Below, piece by piece: positions 8,860 through 21,200 of a DNA stretch of 64,000 nt. Position 1 is the stretch's first letter, and every line of letters starts with the position of its first letter. Origin of the DNA: Vibrio ulleungensis (lineage in GTDB: Bacteria > Pseudomonadota > Gammaproteobacteria > Enterobacterales > Vibrionaceae); the NCBI RefSeq assembly GCF_016900875.1, contig NZ_JAFEUM010000002.1, positions 124,001 to 188,000 of the forward strand. Reading direction: 5' to 3'. Under the pieces are notes generated by a model that saw only the letters and a list, made by a program, of their open reading frames with translations, was not told the origin of the DNA and searched no databases. The position numbers were made by a program, and so were the translations under genes.

Positions 8860-9963
8860 ATGAACTTAGCTGATCAAGTTTTAGATGTTAACGATGACTT
8901 GCCTATCCGTACTGACAAACCGGTACATAGCGGTAAGGTTCGCTCCGTTTATTGGTTAACCGAACAAGACAGTCGCCGATTGATTCAAGAAAAAGGCTAT
9001 GATGTGCCAGCGGACGCTCCGTTAGCGATTATGGTGATCAGCGACCGCATTTCTGCATTCGATTGTATTTGGAAAGGTGAGCAAGGGCTCAAAGGAGTAC
9101 CAGGAAAAGGTGCTGCACTAAACGCAATTTCAAATCATTGGTTCGACTTGTTTAAGCAAAAAGGTCTTGCCGATAGTCATATCCTTGATGTCCCTCACCC
9201 ACTCGTTTGGATTGTTCAAAAGGCCACGCCTATAAAAATAGAAGCTATATGCCGTAGTTATATAACCGGCTCTATGTGGCGCGCCTACGAGAATGGTGAA
9301 CGAGAGTTTTGTGGTATCGCGCTCCCAGAAGGTCTCACTAAAGACTCTCAGCTCCCAGAGTACCTATTAACGCCGTCAACAAAAGGCATATTAGAAGGCA
9401 TTCCTGGTGTTCCGGCAGTCGACGATGTCAATATTACCCGTCAAAATATCGTTGATAACTTTGAAGCGTTTAATTTTAAAACAGTTCAAGACATTGATGC
9501 ATATGAAGCCCTGCTGAAAGAAGGGTTTAATGTTATTTCTGAGGCATTGGCTCCACTGGGTCAGATTTTTGTCGACACCAAATTTGAGTTTGGTTATGTC
9601 AAAGACGCTGCAGGCAACGATAAGTTGATATACATGGATGAAGTCGGCACTCCAGACTCATCTCGCATTTGGGATAATAACGCTTACCAGCAAGGGAACA
9701 TTGTAGAAAATTCGAAGGAAGGGTTTAGGCAGTTTCTTCTCAATCATTTCCCTGATCCAGATATTTTGCTTAACAAAGATCGCATGGCGGAAAGAGAAGC
9801 CTTGACAGCAGACAACCTATTGCCATTAGACACTATGACAACACTGTCCAAAACCTACACCGATATTGCTAAAACAATTACCGGTTCCCCTGTACATATT
9901 AGCCAAAATCCTAAGCAAGAAATTATCGATGTATTAAGAGCGCAGTACCAGTTGGTCGATTAA
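8860..9963 (+). CDS. purC: Phosphoribosylaminoimidazole-succinocarboxamide (SAICAR) synthase
   Basis: PurC joins aspartate to CAIR using ATP to make SAICAR in de novo purine synthesis. The 367-residue length is that of the long form found in Vibrio rather than the 237-residue E. coli form. Visible signatures are [12 protein letters not shown] (about 21-32), [12 protein letters not shown] (nucleotide and substrate loop, about 58-69), [10 protein letters not shown] and [17 protein letters not shown] 8860 follows AAGGA at 9 nt. The gene is monocistronic between its PurR-type box and a strong terminator. Confidence 0.95.
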   Translation: MNLADQVLDVNDDLPIRTDKPVHSGKVRSVYWLTEQDSRRLIQEKGYDVPADAPLAIMVISDRISAFDCIWKGEQGLKGVPGKGAALNAISNHWFDLFKQKGLADSHILDVPHPLVWIVQKATPIKIEAICRSYITGSMWRAYENGEREFCGIALPEGLTKDSQLPEYLLTPSTKGILEGIPGVPAVDDVNITRQNIVDNFEAFNFKTVQDIDAYEALLKEGFNVISEALAPLGQIFVDTKFEFGYVKDAAGNDKLIYMDEVGTPDSSRIWDNNAYQQGNIVENSKEGFRQFLLNHFPDPDILLNKDRMAEREALTADNLLPLDTMTTLSKTYTDIAKTITGSPVHISQNPKQEIIDVLRAQYQLVD

Positions 9964-9985
9964 TCTCATAATTCTCTATTACTCA

Positions 9986-10016
9986 AAGGCCAATCTTTCA
10001 TAAGATTGGCCTTTTT
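9986..10016 (+). terminator. Rho-independent terminator of purC
   Basis: A 12-bp stem AAGGCCAATCTT/AAGATTGGCCTT with loop TCAT is followed by T residues, 23 bp after the purC stop codon. Confidence 0.9.
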
Positions 10017-10118
10017 GCACTGGCCAATAGAGAAAGTTACGGTTTAACGCATTTTATCACTGAATTTAGTGTGAAAAATGAATACACTATGCGCACCTAT
10101 TTGCTGATTGCCTAGACC

Positions 10119-11810
10119 ATGAAAAACGACAAACGCCCGCTATACATTCCTTTTGCAGGATCCGCACTGTTAAGTACTCCTTTACTCAATAAAGGCAGCG
10201 CTTTTTCAGCCGACGAACGCAGTTTCTTCAATCTTGAAGGCTTGCTCCCTGAAGCAACCGAAACCATCGAGGAGCAAGTAGAGCGGGCTTATCAGCAATA
10301 TAAAAGTTTCGAAAATAGTATGGATAAACATATCTATTTAAGAAATATACAAGATACCAATGAGACTCTGTTCTATCGTTTGGTTCAAAACCATATCAGT
10401 GAAATGATGCCCATTATCTACACCCCGACGGTAGGTGCGGCGTGTGAAAATTTCTCTAATATCTATCGCCGTGGTCGTGGTCTATTTATCTCGTATCCAA
10501 ATCGCGACCGGATTGACGACCTACTCAATAATGCCGCCAATCAAAATGTGAAAGTGATTGTGGTGACCGATGGCGAGCGTATTCTTGGATTGGGAGACCA
10601 AGGCATTGGTGGTATGGGGATCCCCATTGGTAAGCTCGCACTATATACCGCCTGTGGTGGTATCAGCCCAGCGTATACACTACCCATTGTCTTAGATGTG
10701 GGTACCAATAACCCGCAACGTCTTGCCGATCCAATGTATATGGGCTGGCGTCATCCTCGAATCAGCGGGCACGACTATGACGAGTTTGTCGATGAATTTA
10801 TGCAAGCCGTGCAGCGTCGTTGGCCAGAGGCATTGGTTCAGTTTGAAGACTTCGCTCAAAAAAATGCCATGCCGCTTCTGAACAAGTACAAGAATCGCGT
10901 TTGCTGCTTTAACGATGATATTCAAGGAACCGCAGCAGTTACTGTCGGCTCGTTAATCGCGGCCTGTAAGGCTGCAGGTTCACAGCTTCGTGACCAGCGC
11001 ATCACGTTTGTTGGTGCGGGCTCTGCGGGTTGTGGTATAGCGGAAGCTATAATTGCGCAAATGGTCGCGGAAGGATTAGACGAACAACAAGCACGTGGTC
11101 AAGTGTACATGGTTGATCGTTGGGGCTTATTGCAACAAGGTATGCCAAATCTTCTCGACTTCCAGAAAAACCTTGCTCAACCATTTAGCAACACTAAACA
11201 CTGGGAACAGTCAGAAGATGCCGGTTATGGATTGTTGGAAGTCGTTAAAAATGCCAAACCAACCGTACTGATTGGTGTGTCTGGTGCTCCAGGGCTATTT
11301 AGCGAAGAAGTGGTAAAAACACTGTATCAACATTGTTCACAGCCGATTATTTTCCCGCTGTCTAATCCTACCAGTCGCGTTGAAGCGACCCCTGCAGACT
11401 TAATCGAGTGGACAGAAGGAAACGCGTTAGTCGCAACCGGTAGTCCATTTGAAGCTGTCGTCTATAAAGGTCAACGCTTCGAAATTGCTCAGTGTAATAA
11501 CAGTTATATATTCCCTGGTATTGGCTTAGGCGTATTGGCTGTTGAATCTTCTCGGATAACAGATGAAATGCTTATGGAGTCAAGTCGCGCTCTCGCGAAC
11601 TGTTCTCCTCTTGCACTTCAAGGTCAGGGGGCGCTGCTACCTCCACTAGAAGAAATTCATACTGTCTCTAAAGCCATTGCATTTGCTGTGGCCAAAAAAG
11701 CGATTGAACAAGGTGTTGCACTGAAGATCTCTGATGACGCAATACGCACGGCCATAGACAATCATTTTTGGCAACCAGTGTACCGCCGCTATAAGCGCAC
11801 CGCTTATTAG
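10119..11810 (+). CDS. maeA: NAD-dependent malic enzyme
   Basis: This enzyme oxidatively decarboxylates malate to pyruvate with NAD+. The 563 residues match the SfcA/MaeA size. Conserved blocks seen are the catalytic tyrosine loop [13 protein letters not shown] (about 91-103), [31 protein letters not shown] (metal-binding DD) and the Rossmann motif [14 protein letters not shown]. The Shine-Dalgarno before ATG 10119 is weak. It is followed 11 bp later by the DUF3392 gene and then sanA, suggesting one transcript. Confidence 0.93.
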   Translation: MKNDKRPLYIPFAGSALLSTPLLNKGSAFSADERSFFNLEGLLPEATETIEEQVERAYQQYKSFENSMDKHIYLRNIQDTNETLFYRLVQNHISEMMPIIYTPTVGAACENFSNIYRRGRGLFISYPNRDRIDDLLNNAANQNVKVIVVTDGERILGLGDQGIGGMGIPIGKLALYTACGGISPAYTLPIVLDVGTNNPQRLADPMYMGWRHPRISGHDYDEFVDEFMQAVQRRWPEALVQFEDFAQKNAMPLLNKYKNRVCCFNDDIQGTAAVTVGSLIAACKAAGSQLRDQRITFVGAGSAGCGIAEAIIAQMVAEGLDEQQARGQVYMVDRWGLLQQGMPNLLDFQKNLAQPFSNTKHWEQSEDAGYGLLEVVKNAKPTVLIGVSGAPGLFSEEVVKTLYQHCSQPIIFPLSNPTSRVEATPADLIEWTEGNALVATGSPFEAVVYKGQRFEIAQCNNSYIFPGIGLGVLAVESSRITDEMLMESSRALANCSPLALQGQGALLPPLEEIHTVSKAIAFAVAKKAIEQGVALKISDDAIRTAIDNHFWQPVYRRYKRTAY

Positions 11811-11821
11811 GTCGTCAGTAC

Positions 11822-12142
11822 ATGGATGTAATCAATAGTTTCGCGCAGTTGTTAAGACCGTACTTGTCGGAAATTGCGATTTCACTCGTTGCCTGCACGC
11901 TCGTGATAGCGGGCAACGATATCAATCGTATTGTTCGCGGTGTGTTGCGTGGCCACAATTTCGTACTCCGTACCCTCGCGTTTGTATTGATTAACGCTTT
12001 TGGCTACGGCCTGCTCATTGTTCACCTATCCCCTTTTCTTGCACGGCAACTCGCTACGCTTAATTCAAACTGGTTAGTGAGTGTTGTCTGCGGAAGCTTT
12101 TTGGTGATTGGTGTGTGGGCGCAACGAAATAGACAGGTGTAA
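11822..12142 (+). CDS. DUF3392 family membrane protein
   Basis: This 106-residue protein has hydrophobic segments at about 16-32, 48-68 and 82-98, so it is probably a small inner-membrane protein with three helices. I recognise the sequence type as DUF3392 (NDINRIVRGVLRGHNFVLRT is characteristic). No function is known. It sits 11 bp after maeA and its stop codon is 1 bp from the sanA start, so it is likely translated from a shared mRNA. Confidence 0.75.
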   Translation: MDVINSFAQLLRPYLSEIAISLVACTLVIAGNDINRIVRGVLRGHNFVLRTLAFVLINAFGYGLLIVHLSPFLARQLATLNSNWLVSVVCGSFLVIGVWAQRNRQV

Positions 12143-12143
12143 C

Positions 12144-12875
12144 GTGATTAGGCGCAAACCTCCTCGTTCATTGCTCATTTGGCTCGCTCGCACAGTCCGT
12201 TCGCTGCTTATCGGTGGATTGGTACTTGCTGTATTAGCAGTTACTTTTGTTGTCGGAGTTGACCAATGGATTGCTCACAAAGCAAAAAATAAAATTGTGT
12301 CTAGTGTCGCTGATGCTCCGCTTGCGCCTGTCGCACTCGTATTGGGAACCAGTAAGTACATCGGTAAGTCACTCAACCCTTACTATACCTTTCGTATAGA
12401 GTCAGCGATCGAGCTGTATCAACAAGGCAAGGTCAAAGGCTTCTTATTGAGCGGTGACAATGCTCACCGCTCGTATAACGAACCTTGGACAATGAAACGA
12501 GATTTATTAAAAGCGGGTATTCCTGAGTCAGTGATCTTTCTAGATTATGCAGGGTTTAGAACACTCGACTCTATCGTACGAGCTCAATCGATATTCGACG
12601 TAGACGAAATGATTATCGTGACGCAAACATTTCATTGCTATCGCGCACTTTATATTGCTGATCACATTAAAATTGATGCTCATTGTTTGGGCGTTAAAGC
12701 CCCAATCCCAACACATTGGTATAATGTAAGGTTTCGAGAAATATTTGCCCGCACAAAAGCATTTTTGGACATCAATATCATTCATACGCAACCTCGATTT
12801 TTAGGCGACAAAGAGCCTATCATCGAGTTGCTCAATAATCCTGAACCAGAAAAAAAGGTGCATCAACAGGATTGA
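12144..12875 (+). CDS. sanA: SanA/YdcF-type DUF218 membrane protein
   Basis: The product is 243 residues from the GTG start, which lies 1 bp after the preceding stop and has AGG 6 nt upstream; an in-frame ATG at 12108 lies inside the previous gene. A single N-terminal membrane anchor (about 18-40) is followed by a periplasmic DUF218 domain with ALVLGTSKY, FLLSGDN and EMIIVTQTFHCYRAL. The family includes SanA and ElyC, which affect envelope integrity and vancomycin tolerance at high temperature. The precise biochemical activity is unclear. Confidence 0.85.
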   Translation: MIRRKPPRSLLIWLARTVRSLLIGGLVLAVLAVTFVVGVDQWIAHKAKNKIVSSVADAPLAPVALVLGTSKYIGKSLNPYYTFRIESAIELYQQGKVKGFLLSGDNAHRSYNEPWTMKRDLLKAGIPESVIFLDYAGFRTLDSIVRAQSIFDVDEMIIVTQTFHCYRALYIADHIKIDAHCLGVKAPIPTHWYNVRFREIFARTKAFLDINIIHTQPRFLGDKEPIIELLNNPEPEKKVHQQD

Positions 12876-12901
12876 TTTTTGTTGTGATCGCCGCAACTTA
12901 A

Positions 12902-13930
<1,029 letters not shown>

Positions 13931-14027
13931 TAATCAGGGCGTCAGTTAATTCTGGCGCTCTACTCATTAACCTGTCACTTAATTATTACGTCAGCAATCT
14001 ATGCCACATAGATTGTATGGAATCTGC

Positions 14028-15812
14028 ATGGACAAGCACACTCAAAAATCTCTTCGTAACTGGTTAAAGTTACAATCTAAACAAGCTCAGAAATGGATGA
14101 TGCTATCAATAGCAATGGGGCTTGTATCGACCGTCGCCATTATTGCTCAAGCGGCGTTTATTGCGACCCTTTTACATTCAGCCATTATCGAAGCCACCGC
14201 ATTAGAGCACCTGACCTCTCCTATTTTTGGTCTCGTTGCTGCTCTCGTTGTGCGCTCGTTGGCAAACTATGTGAAAGAAATCGCTGGGTTTAAAGCTGGT
14301 GCTCATATCAGAGTGTATATCAGACAGCTTGTGCTAGATAAGGTTCGTCAACTCGGTCCTGCGTATATCCAACAGAAGCAAGCTGGCGCTTGGGCAACGC
14401 TTATTTTAGAGCAAGTAGAAGAGATGCAAGATTACTTTGCAAAGTATCTTCCCCAAATGACCTTGGCTGGCGCAGTGCCTTTAATGATCCTGATTGTGGT
14501 ATTTCCGCAAAACTGGGCTGCTGGCGTTATTTTCCTATTCACCGCACCTCTTGTTCCACTATTTATGGCTTTAGTCGGCAAGAAAGCCGCTGAAGCAAAC
14601 CGCAAAAATTTTAAAGCGTTGCAGCGGTTGTCAGGCCACTTTTATGACCGCTTACAAGCATTAACCACCATACGCCTGTTTAATCAAGCTGATCAACAAG
14701 TTGAGCAGCTTAACGCTGCATCCGAAGTGTTTCGCAAGCGCACCATGAGCGTGCTAAAAATTGCCTTTCTATCCTCGGCGGTTCTAGAGTTTTTTACCTC
14801 AGTTTCCATCGCTATAACAGCGGTGTATTTTGGGTTTTCATTTATTGGTGAGCTCAATTTTGGTAACTATGGCTTGCCACTGACGTTATTCACCGGCTTA
14901 TTCATACTCATCCTTGCCCCTGAGTTTTACCAACCACTTCGCGATCTTGGTGCTTATTATCACGCAAAGCAACAAGCCATTGGCGCAGCCGAATCACTGG
15001 TTGAGTTCCTAAATATTGCTGTTTATCAATCACAGTCGACAACACCAATTCCAGCCACCGACTCACTGCGGATCGAAGCAAAAGACCTGATTGTAACCGC
15101 TCAAGATGGCACTCAGTTAGTCGGTCCTATTAACGTCACAGTAGAGCAAGGAGAAAGTATTGCACTCGTTGGCCACAGTGGCGCAGGTAAAACGAGCTTA
15201 ATCAATGCAATACTCGGCTTTCTACCATACAAAGGCAGCTTAAAGGTGAATGGTATTGAACTAAAAACCATTCAATCGGCAAGTTGGCATCAATGTATCA
15301 GTTGGGTTGGTCAAAATCCAATGTTGCTACATGGCACCTTGTTAGAAAACCTTAATTTAGGTGACCATGCCTACTCTGATCAGCAGATTCAACACGCACT
15401 GCATCAGTCACACAGTGATGAATTTGTTCACGAGCTCGGTTTAGATTATCAAATAGAAGACCAAATGGGCGGCTTATCTGTAGGTCAAGCTCAGCGACTT
15501 GCTCTAGCACGCGCCATTCTCCAGCAAGGGCAACTGTGGATCATAGATGAGCCTACCGCCAGCTTAGACTCTACCAGTGAAGCGCTCATTTTTGATTCTC
15601 TTTCACAGGTGACACAGCATAAGACAACACTCATGATCACTCACCAACTCTCCGCGCTTTCCACGGTAGATCGCGTACTGGTAATGGAAAAGGGCCAGAT
15701 TGTCGAACAGGGTTCTTACGCCGAACTGGTTAAACAAGAAGGTGCATTTCATCGAATGCTAAACGACGCTCAGCACTTGTCATTAGACGGTAAGGAGAAT
15801 TTAGATGGGTGA
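14028..15812 (+). CDS. cydD: Cysteine/glutathione ABC exporter subunit CydD
   Basis: CydD pairs with CydC to form the heterodimeric exporter of cysteine and glutathione needed for cytochrome bd assembly. The 594 residues comprise six membrane helices (about 20-320) and an ATPase domain with Walker A GHSGAGKTS, signature LSVGQAQRLALARA, Walker B LWIIDEPTASLD and the H-loop TLMITHQL. ATG 14028 is chosen over 14001 because GGAA lies 5 nt upstream and the N-terminus MDKHTQKSLRNWLKLQSKQA aligns with E. coli CydD. Its 3' end overlaps cydC by 8 bp. Confidence 0.95.
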   Translation: MDKHTQKSLRNWLKLQSKQAQKWMMLSIAMGLVSTVAIIAQAAFIATLLHSAIIEATALEHLTSPIFGLVAALVVRSLANYVKEIAGFKAGAHIRVYIRQLVLDKVRQLGPAYIQQKQAGAWATLILEQVEEMQDYFAKYLPQMTLAGAVPLMILIVVFPQNWAAGVIFLFTAPLVPLFMALVGKKAAEANRKNFKALQRLSGHFYDRLQALTTIRLFNQADQQVEQLNAASEVFRKRTMSVLKIAFLSSAVLEFFTSVSIAITAVYFGFSFIGELNFGNYGLPLTLFTGLFILILAPEFYQPLRDLGAYYHAKQQAIGAAESLVEFLNIAVYQSQSTTPIPATDSLRIEAKDLIVTAQDGTQLVGPINVTVEQGESIALVGHSGAGKTSLINAILGFLPYKGSLKVNGIELKTIQSASWHQCISWVGQNPMLLHGTLLENLNLGDHAYSDQQIQHALHQSHSDEFVHELGLDYQIEDQMGGLSVGQAQRLALARAILQQGQLWIIDEPTASLDSTSEALIFDSLSQVTQHKTTLMITHQLSALSTVDRVLVMEKGQIVEQGSYAELVKQEGAFHRMLNDAQHLSLDGKENLDG

Positions 15813-17532
15813 TCTTAAACCTTACTTCCAGCTCTATAAGAAGCATTGGTTTCATCTAACCATTGGTTCGCTGATTGGATTGCTCACGCTTCTCGCCTCT
15901 GTTGGATTGTTAACTGTATCAGGATGGTTTCTATCTGCATCGGCAGTTGCCGGTTTAACCATTGCTCGCCAAACGTTTAATTACATGCTACCTGGTGCGG
16001 CGGTTAGAGGACTTGCAATAAGTCGAACTGCAGGTCGTTGGGGCGAGAGGGTGATCACGCATGATGCCACCTTTAAACTGCTAACGGATCTTCGTGTTCG
16101 ATTTTTCAAACGCATGATCCCACTATTTCCACGAAAAAATGCCACTCTTCGTGACGCTGACTTACTAAACAGAATCACGGCTGATGTCGAAGCAATGGAT
16201 CATATCTATCTAAGATTGGTCAGCCCTATTGCACAGAGTCTTATCGGTATTGTATTGCTGTCACTCATCGTAGCCTGGTTTGATACAGCCTCTGGACTTT
16301 GGCTAGGGACGACGCTTATTGCGGTCATGGTTATTTGGCCTCCCTTATTCTATAAACTGGGAAAGCACAATGGTGAACAACTCACTCTAACCAAAGCGAC
16401 ACTCCGAACGACACTGATCGATTATATTAGTGCGCACTCTGAACTTCTGATTTATGGCGGCGAAAACAAACGCTATAAGCAATTTATTCAGCAGCAAAGC
16501 AAGCTTATTGAACACCAGTTCTATCATGCTCGAATCAGTGCCTTAGCGAGCTCGTTACTCATGTTGGTAAATGGCGTTACCTTACTGGGTATCCTCTATT
16601 TGGGATTAAATGGCTATCACGGGGAGCCTGCAACTCCAATTACCGCTTTGATAGTGTTTGCCGCACTGTCTAGCATGGAACTGCTAATCCCTATAGCGGG
16701 GGCATTTCAGTTTTTAGGTCAAACTCTCACTTCAGCGAAGAGATTGAATCAAATAACGGAAGCATCCCCAGAAGTGACGTTTTTGGATGATGGCGCACAG
16801 GCTCAACCGCTGTCTTCTCAGTCGCTGGATGTTCAAATCGACAACGTAAGTTTTCAGTATTCAGAGCGCCCTGTTCTCCAGCAGATTGATTTAACGTTGC
16901 CTGCGGGCAGTAAAACTGCGTTATTGGGTAAAACAGGCTGTGGCAAGTCAACACTGGCACAACTGCTCACTCGCAGCTGGGATTGCGATTCCGGAGAGAT
17001 AGTTTTTAATGGTGTGTCGCTGCGTCAAATCCCAGAAGACGTGCTAAGAGCGTCAACCTCTGTCGTGAGCCAGCGTGTTGACATTCTGAATGATAGTTTG
17101 CGAAACAATCTCACTATTGCCAACAACAAAGCTGATGACGAGCAACTCGCCGACGCATTACACAAGGTAGAGCTATCGCATTTACTCGATGACACTGGCC
17201 TAGAACAGTGGCTTGGCGACGGTGGACGCCAGTTATCTGGCGGCGAAAAACGTCGTATTGGACTGGCAAGGATGCTTCTTCACACTGGTAAACTGGTGAT
17301 TTTAGATGAAGCAACTGAAGGACTTGATAAAACAACGGAAAAGAAAATGCTTGATCTTATTACCGAGCATTGTAAGAACAAAACGGCGTTGTTCATTACC
17401 CATAGACTGTCCAACCTGCATACCATGGACACTATAGTAATGATGGAGTCTGGACGGATCGTAGAGCAAGGTGACTTTAGGTTCCTGCTGAAACAAAACG
17501 GTCGATTTAAACGCCTTACCGAAGCGCTCTAA
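15805..17532 (+). CDS. cydC: Cysteine/glutathione ABC exporter subunit CydC
   Basis: CydC is the partner half-transporter of CydD. The 575 residues show six membrane helices, then an ATPase domain with Walker A GKTGCGKST, signature LSGGEKRRIGLARM, Walker B LVILDEATEGLD and switch histidine in FITHRL. Its start overlaps the cydD end, which implies translational coupling and fixed stoichiometry. The operon ends at a strong bidirectional hairpin. Confidence 0.95.
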   Translation: MGDLKPYFQLYKKHWFHLTIGSLIGLLTLLASVGLLTVSGWFLSASAVAGLTIARQTFNYMLPGAAVRGLAISRTAGRWGERVITHDATFKLLTDLRVRFFKRMIPLFPRKNATLRDADLLNRITADVEAMDHIYLRLVSPIAQSLIGIVLLSLIVAWFDTASGLWLGTTLIAVMVIWPPLFYKLGKHNGEQLTLTKATLRTTLIDYISAHSELLIYGGENKRYKQFIQQQSKLIEHQFYHARISALASSLLMLVNGVTLLGILYLGLNGYHGEPATPITALIVFAALSSMELLIPIAGAFQFLGQTLTSAKRLNQITEASPEVTFLDDGAQAQPLSSQSLDVQIDNVSFQYSERPVLQQIDLTLPAGSKTALLGKTGCGKSTLAQLLTRSWDCDSGEIVFNGVSLRQIPEDVLRASTSVVSQRVDILNDSLRNNLTIANNKADDEQLADALHKVELSHLLDDTGLEQWLGDGGRQLSGGEKRRIGLARMLLHTGKLVILDEATEGLDKTTEKKMLDLITEHCKNKTALFITHRLSNLHTMDTIVMMESGRIVEQGDFRFLLKQNGRFKRLTEAL

Positions 17533-17545
17533 ATCATACAAGCAA

Positions 17546-17574
17546 TAAAAAAAGCCCCTTTTGGGGCTTTTTTA
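17546..17574. terminator. Bidirectional terminator between cydC and the convergent barrel gene
   Basis: An AGCCCC/GGGGCT stem with loop TTTT is extended by A- and T-runs on both sides. Confidence 0.87.
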
Positions 17575-17591
17575 TACGTCGAGAAATCGTA

Positions 17592-18077
17592 TTAGAAAAT
17601 ATGAATTGTCGCGTTCAGAGTAAAGCTATCTACGTTACGATCGCCCATTGCGAAGTTCTGGTAGCCCGCACCGATTGATACCATAGAAAACACAAAGTAT
17701 TCAGCGCCAACACCATACATGATGTCATAGCCATCTTCGTCACTAAAGCCAGTCGCACCTGCTAGGTCGTAAGTGTGAGCGCCAAGACGGCCATAGACGT
17801 GCAGTGGACCAAAATCGATGCTTGGTTTAATAGCCAAGTACAAAGACGATGAAGAATCTACATCAAAGTCAGAAAAGCCTGCACTACCGTGATTTTGGTA
17901 GCCTGCTTCAATACCAATGATTGGAAGAATACCAGTACCAATGTGAAGGCCAGTTGTTGTTGCACTGTCGCTATCAAAACCAGCTTGACCAATGTTTGCG
18001 CCGCCGTAAAGCCATGCGTCTGCCATTGCGAACGTTGAAGTACCTACTAGAGCAAGAGCAAGAAGTGTCTTTTTCAT
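17592..18077 (-). CDS. Small outer-membrane beta-barrel protein (161 aa)
   Basis: A clear signal peptide (MKKTLLALALVGTSTFAMA, cleaved before DAWLYGG) is followed by alternating amphipathic strands. The protein ends in an aromatic residue (HIF), the hallmark of barrels inserted by BAM. The size suggests an eight-stranded OmpX/Ail- or YfaZ-like barrel. GVGAEYFVFSMVSIGAGYQNF is a typical strand-turn-strand. The specific function is unknown. It is transcribed alone, convergent with cydC and codirectional with hrpA upstream. Confidence 0.75.
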   Translation of the reverse strand: MKKTLLALALVGTSTFAMADAWLYGGANIGQAGFDSDSATTTGLHIGTGILPIIGIEAGYQNHGSAGFSDFDVDSSSSLYLAIKPSIDFGPLHVYGRLGAHTYDLAGATGFSDEDGYDIMYGVGAEYFVFSMVSIGAGYQNFAMGDRNVDSFTLNATIHIF

Positions 18078-18230
18078 TATATTTCCTTTTGGATAATTCC
18101 ATGCGGCAATCTACATTGCCGCTCTTTGAGCTTTAAGCTGTATTATGCAAATTTTTGGCCATCTAACCAGAGCTTAGTAACCTCAACTCATAGTTGTCGT
18201 TCTAAGTGATTTAAAAATCAGCACATTTTG

Positions 18231-21200
18231 CTACAACTCCGAAATAGCGTTATAAATACGTTTGTCTGAAATTGGAAATGGCGTACCCAGTTGCTGTGCA
18301 AAATAGCTGACCCGCAGCTCTTCGATCATCCAACGGATAGTTTTTGCCTCTTCAGGCACTGCCATACCCTTAGGTATTTTGTTAAGCAATTCTTTATATG
18401 CGGTATTGACCGACTCTATCTTTAACATGTGTATTCTATCTTTAGCTGGATCAATTGGGAGTTTTTCTAAACGCCTTTCTAGAGCCTTCATGTATCGCAG
18501 AATATCAGGCAACTTCTCCCAACCACAATCTGTCGCAAATCCTTTGTAAATTAGCCCTTCTAATTGCGCTTTAATGTCAGAAAGTGCAAATGCCATTGAC
18601 AGGTCTACCCTACCCTTAAGCTTTTTATTGATCCCAAACGCCATGGTTAAAATGGTTTCAACCTGTTGTGCAATTTCAACCACAGTATCGCCGAGCTCTC
18701 CTCGGACCGTTTCTTTTAGACGCTCAAAAGACTCCGACTCCCAAACCAAACCTCCATGCTCTGCAATGAGTTTATCCACACCGCAGGCAATACAATCATC
18801 AATCAAATCCATAACTTTTCCATACGGATTAAAGTAAAGCCCTAGTTTTGATTTATTCGGCAAATTGGCATGCAAGTATTTGATTGGCGAAGGGACATTA
18901 AGTAGCAATAATCGGCGTTGTCCTTGCTGCATAACCTGTTGTTGCTCCGCTTGCGTTTCATAAAGTTTGATGGAAACACTGTTTTTGTCGTCGACAATCG
19001 CTGGAAACGCTTTAACTTTAAAACCACCACGCTTTTGTTGATACACTTCTGGTAGCGCGCCAAAACTCCAAGTGTGCAAATCGCGTTGCTCAATATCATC
19101 GTCGGCAACTTTCGACAAAGTTTGCTGAACTTTATCTTTTAAGCTCTCTTTTAACTCAAAAATATCTGTGTGCTCTTTGAGCTTTCTATTGCGATGATCG
19201 ACAGCTCGATAGGTAATTCTTAAATGCTCAGGAACTTGATCCAACTTCCAGTCTTCACGAAGAACTTCCACCCCAGTCATGCGGCGCAGTTCTTTTTCCA
19301 GTGCATCTAACAACGGCATCTGCATCGGTTCTATACGCGCTAGAAACGCTTGTGCATAGTTCGGTGCAGGAACAAAATTTCGTCTTAGCGTTTTTGGCAA
19401 AGACTTTATCAACGCAATGATCAACTCTTCACGAAGACCTGGAATTTGCCAATCAAAGCCGTCTTGCGTGACCTGATTAAGAATAGGCAGCGGGATATGT
19501 ACCGTTACACCATCACTGTCTTGACCGGGTTCAAACTGATAGCTCAATTTGAGTTTCAAGCCATCTTGATACCAAAAGTTAGGATAGTCTAAATCGGTAA
19601 TATGAGACGCATCACCTTTGAACAGTGCTTGTTTTTTAAAATTAAGCAGCTCGGGTGACGATTGCTGGGTCTTTTTCCACCAGCTATCAAAGTGCTTGCC
19701 AGAGACGACATCAGTGGCGATACGTTGATCGTAAAACAGATAGAGATCTTCGTCGTCAATCAATATGTCACGGCGGCGCGATTTATGCTCAAGTTCTTCA
19801 ACTTCTTTGATGAGCTTCATATTGGCTTTAAAAAACGGATGCTTATTGTCCCAGTCACCTTCGACTAGTGCAGAGCGAATAAAGATTTCTCGAGAAACAA
19901 CCGGATCTATGTTGCCATAGCTCACGAGACGTTTAGCAACTATAGGGATGCCATACAGCGTTACTTTTTCATAGGCCATCACTTGAGCGCGTTTTTTCGA
20001 CCAATGTGGCTCGCTATGGCTACGTTTAATCAGATGCCCGGCAACCGGCTCTATCCATTCTGGTTGGATCTTGGCAACAATGCGGCCCCATAAGCGCGAT
20101 GTTTCAACCAACTCTGCTGCAATTATCCATTTAGGCTGCTTTTTAAACAGTCCAGATGCTGGGAAAATATTAAAGCGAGCGTTGCGAGCACCCTGATATT
20201 CATTCTTTTCTTGGTCTTTAACACCAATGTGCGACAACAAGCCCACAAGAAGCGCTGCGTGGATCGTTTGATTGTCCGCAGGCGATTTGTTGGGTTTGTA
20301 ATCAAGCTCTCCCATCACTTGGGAAACTTGGAAGTAAACGTCCTGCCATTCACGTACACGTAGGTAATTTAGAAAGTCTTGTTTGCACTGTTTTCTAAAT
20401 TGATTACCTGAAAGCGCCTTTTGCTGCTCTTTAAGATAATTCCACAAGTTAACAAATGCGATAAAGTCAGACTCTTTGTCAGCAAAGCGTCGGTGTTTAT
20501 CGTCCGCTGACTGCTGCTTGTCTGAAGGACGCTCACGAGGATCTTGAATTGCCAATGCCGACGTGATCACCATCATCTCATGCAAACAACCCAATGCTGG
20601 TGCCGCCAATACCATTCTCGCCAGTCTAGGGTCGATAGGTAAGCGAGCAAGCTGTCGACCAATTTTGGTTAGACGATGGACACCACTACTATCACTTTTT
20701 TGTAATGCGCCTAACTCGTCCAGTAGTCTTACACCGTCAGAAATATTGCGTTTATCGGGCGCTTCAACAAACGGAAATGCTTGAATATCACCTAACCCCA
20801 AAGCCGTCATTTGTAAGATAACTGAGGCGAGATTGGTTCTTAAAATTTCTGGGTCTGTAAACTCAGGGCGGCTTAGGAAATCCTCTTCTGAGTACAAGCG
20901 AATGCAAATACCTTCGCTCACTCGTCCGCAACGCCCTTTCCGCTGGTTAGCGCTGGCTTGTGACACAGCCTCAATCGGTAATCGCTGCACTTTGGTGCGA
21001 TAGGAGTAGCGACTAATACGTGCGGTACCTGGATCAACAACATACTTGATGCCGGGTACTGTTAGACTGGTTTCGGCAACGTTAGTACTGAGTATGATTC
21101 GTCGACCAGCATGTGATTGAAATACTCGGTTTTGTTCAGCCGATGATAAGCGCGCATAGAGGGGCACCACTTCGGTGGCTCTAAGTTTCAATCGATTAAG

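Noticed and set aside
10067..10087. AGTGT/ACACT dyad upstream of maeA
   Set aside because: Only 5-bp arms with an 11-bp spacer; too weak to call an operator.
13936..13962. trxB terminator
   Set aside because: A stem with two G-U pairs exists but there is no T-run, so it is not called as a terminator.
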